A DNA stretch of 6,970 nucleotides from an uncultured Paracoccaceae bacterium (lineage in GTDB: Bacteria > Pseudomonadota > Alphaproteobacteria > Rhodobacterales > Rhodobacteraceae): NCBI GenBank assembly GCA_913054485.1, contig CAJXHQ010000163.1, positions 1 through 6,970 on the forward strand, written 5' to 3'. Made by a program: the position numbers and the translations under genes. Shown one piece after another: positions 6,034-6,970 of the stretch. The first letter of the stretch is position 1. Every line of letters starts with the position of its first letter. The notes beneath the pieces were generated by a model. It was given only the letters and a program-made list of their open reading frames with translations. It did no database searches and had not been told where the DNA came from.

Positions 6034-6970
6034 ATGTCTAATTACCTCAAGCTGATCGCGCTTGGCCTCGCTGTCATCTTCACGATGATCGCGGCCAATT
6101 ACGCGCGGGATACGGCTTACATGGTGCATATGATCATCCTCATGGTGGTCAGCGCCGGGCTGTTTCTCCACACCCTCCGCAATACTGACGAACCGCAGGT
6201 AGCGGCTCCTCAAAATGAATATTTCGACAGCGTCGTGCGTTTCGGCGTGGTCGCGACCGCCTTCTGGGGCGTCGTTGGTTTCCTGGTTGGCGTTGTCATC
6301 GCCTTTCAGCTGGCCTTTCCGGTGCTCAACTTTGAATGGGCGCAAGGCTATGCGAACTTCGGCCGGCTGCGTCCCCTGCATACTTCAGCGGTGATTTTTG
6401 CCTTTGGCGGCAACGCCTTGCTGGCGACCTCCTTCTATGTTGTCCAGCGCACCTCGGCAGCGCGCCTCTGGGGCGGCAACCTGGCGTGGTTCGTGTTCTG
6501 GGGCTACCAGCTGTTCATCGTGCTGGCCGCGACCGGCTACCTGCTGGGCGGGACGCAGTCCAAAGAATACGCCGAACCCGAATGGTATGTTGACCTTTGG
6601 CTGACTGTTGTCTGGGTTGCTTACCTTGCTGTCTTCCTGGGAACTGTGATTAAGCGCAAAGAACCGCATATTTATGTGGCCAACTGGTTCTTCCTCGCTT
6701 TCATCGTCACCGTGGCAATGCTGCATGTGGTCAACAACCTGACCATCCCGGTCTCCATCTGGGGTTCCAAGTCGGTCATCGTCTGGGCCGGTGTGCAGGA
6801 CGCGATGGTGCAATGGTGGTACGGCCACAACGCCGTGGGCTTTTTCCTGACCGCGGGCTTCCTCGGCATGATGTACTACTTCATCCCGAAACAGGCCGAA
6901 CGCCCGGTGTTCTCGTACAAGCTGTCGATCATCCACTTCTGGGCGCTGATCTTCCTGTATATCTGGGCTG
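6034..6970 (+). CDS. ccoN: cbb3-type cytochrome c oxidase catalytic subunit I, 5' part (3' end outside window)
   Basis: CcoN is the haem-copper catalytic subunit of the high-affinity cbb3 oxidase in the cytoplasmic membrane. It reduces oxygen to water at low oxygen with electrons from c-type cytochromes. The first 312 codons are present, out of roughly 530 in alphaproteobacterial relatives. Two N-terminal hydrophobic segments (about 5-20 and 30-48) precede the core, an extension relative to shorter Pseudomonas proteins. H116 ([19 protein letters not shown]) matches the low-spin haem b ligand. H265 ([11 protein letters not shown]) matches the first Cu-B ligand. Y309 (FLYIWA) matches the tyrosine cross-linked to a Cu-B histidine at the active site. 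The window stops just before the expected GPHH copper ligands. The start ATG has AAGGGA upstream and a consensus FNR box about 100 bases away. ccoO, ccoQ and ccoP are expected downstream. Confidence 0.97.
   Translation, partial: MSNYLKLIALGLAVIFTMIAANYARDTAYMVHMIILMVVSAGLFLHTLRNTDEPQVAAPQNEYFDSVVRFGVVATAFWGVVGFLVGVVIAFQLAFPVLNFEWAQGYANFGRLRPLHTSAVIFAFGGNALLATSFYVVQRTSAARLWGGNLAWFVFWGYQLFIVLAATGYLLGGTQSKEYAEPEWYVDLWLTVVWVAYLAVFLGTVIKRKEPHIYVANWFFLAFIVTVAMLHVVNNLTIPVSIWGSKSVIVWAGVQDAMVQWWYGHNAVGFFLTAGFLGMMYYFIPKQAERPVFSYKLSIIHFWALIFLYIWA

Noticed and set aside
6385..6936. Minus-strand open frame opposite ccoN
   Set aside because: It is a shadow of ccoN, whose plus-strand frame carries the conserved haem and copper ligands.

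Overview
This GC-rich window looks like a chromosomal segment from an alphaproteobacterium of the Rhodobacterales, most likely a roseobacter-type marine genus. The lineage call rests on the gene order hemN-fnrL-usp-ccoN, the Rhodobacter-type FnrL cysteine pattern, and a clade-typical intergenic motif after yejF. The genus is an inference; no database search was possible.

Layout. Positions 1-725 hold the 3' part of yejE, the inner-membrane permease of a Yej-type peptide ABC importer. The gap at 726-864 is packed with long inverted repeats. Positions 865-2445 hold yejF, the double ATPase of the same importer. The gap at 2446-2607 lies between convergent genes and carries five back-to-back hairpins plus a longer dyad around a clade-typical motif. 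hemN (oxygen-independent coproporphyrinogen III dehydrogenase) is on the minus strand at 2608-3963. It diverges from fnrL (oxygen-sensing CRP/FNR regulator, 4024-4764), with one FNR box between them. A tandem-domain universal stress protein gene (minus strand, 4996-5835) faces fnrL, and each of the two has its own hairpin/T-tract terminator. A perfect-consensus FNR box lies between this gene and ccoN, whose first 312 codons run off the end of the window at 6034-6970.

How it fits together. The right-hand two thirds form a micro-aerobic/anaerobic respiration module. FnrL senses loss of oxygen through an iron-sulphur cluster. It is expected to switch on anaerobic haem synthesis (HemN), the high-affinity cbb3 oxidase (CcoN; the rest of the operon lies beyond the window), and possibly the Usp protein, through the two boxes seen here. 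The Yej genes are a separate nutrient/peptide-uptake operon that happens to abut the module.

No wholly new system is visible; the proteins belong to known families. The most interesting material is non-coding: the FNR-box geometry relative to the hemN and fnrL starts, a larger dyad that contains the cco FNR box, the palindrome-rich gaps around yejF, and a perfect dyad next to the usp start.
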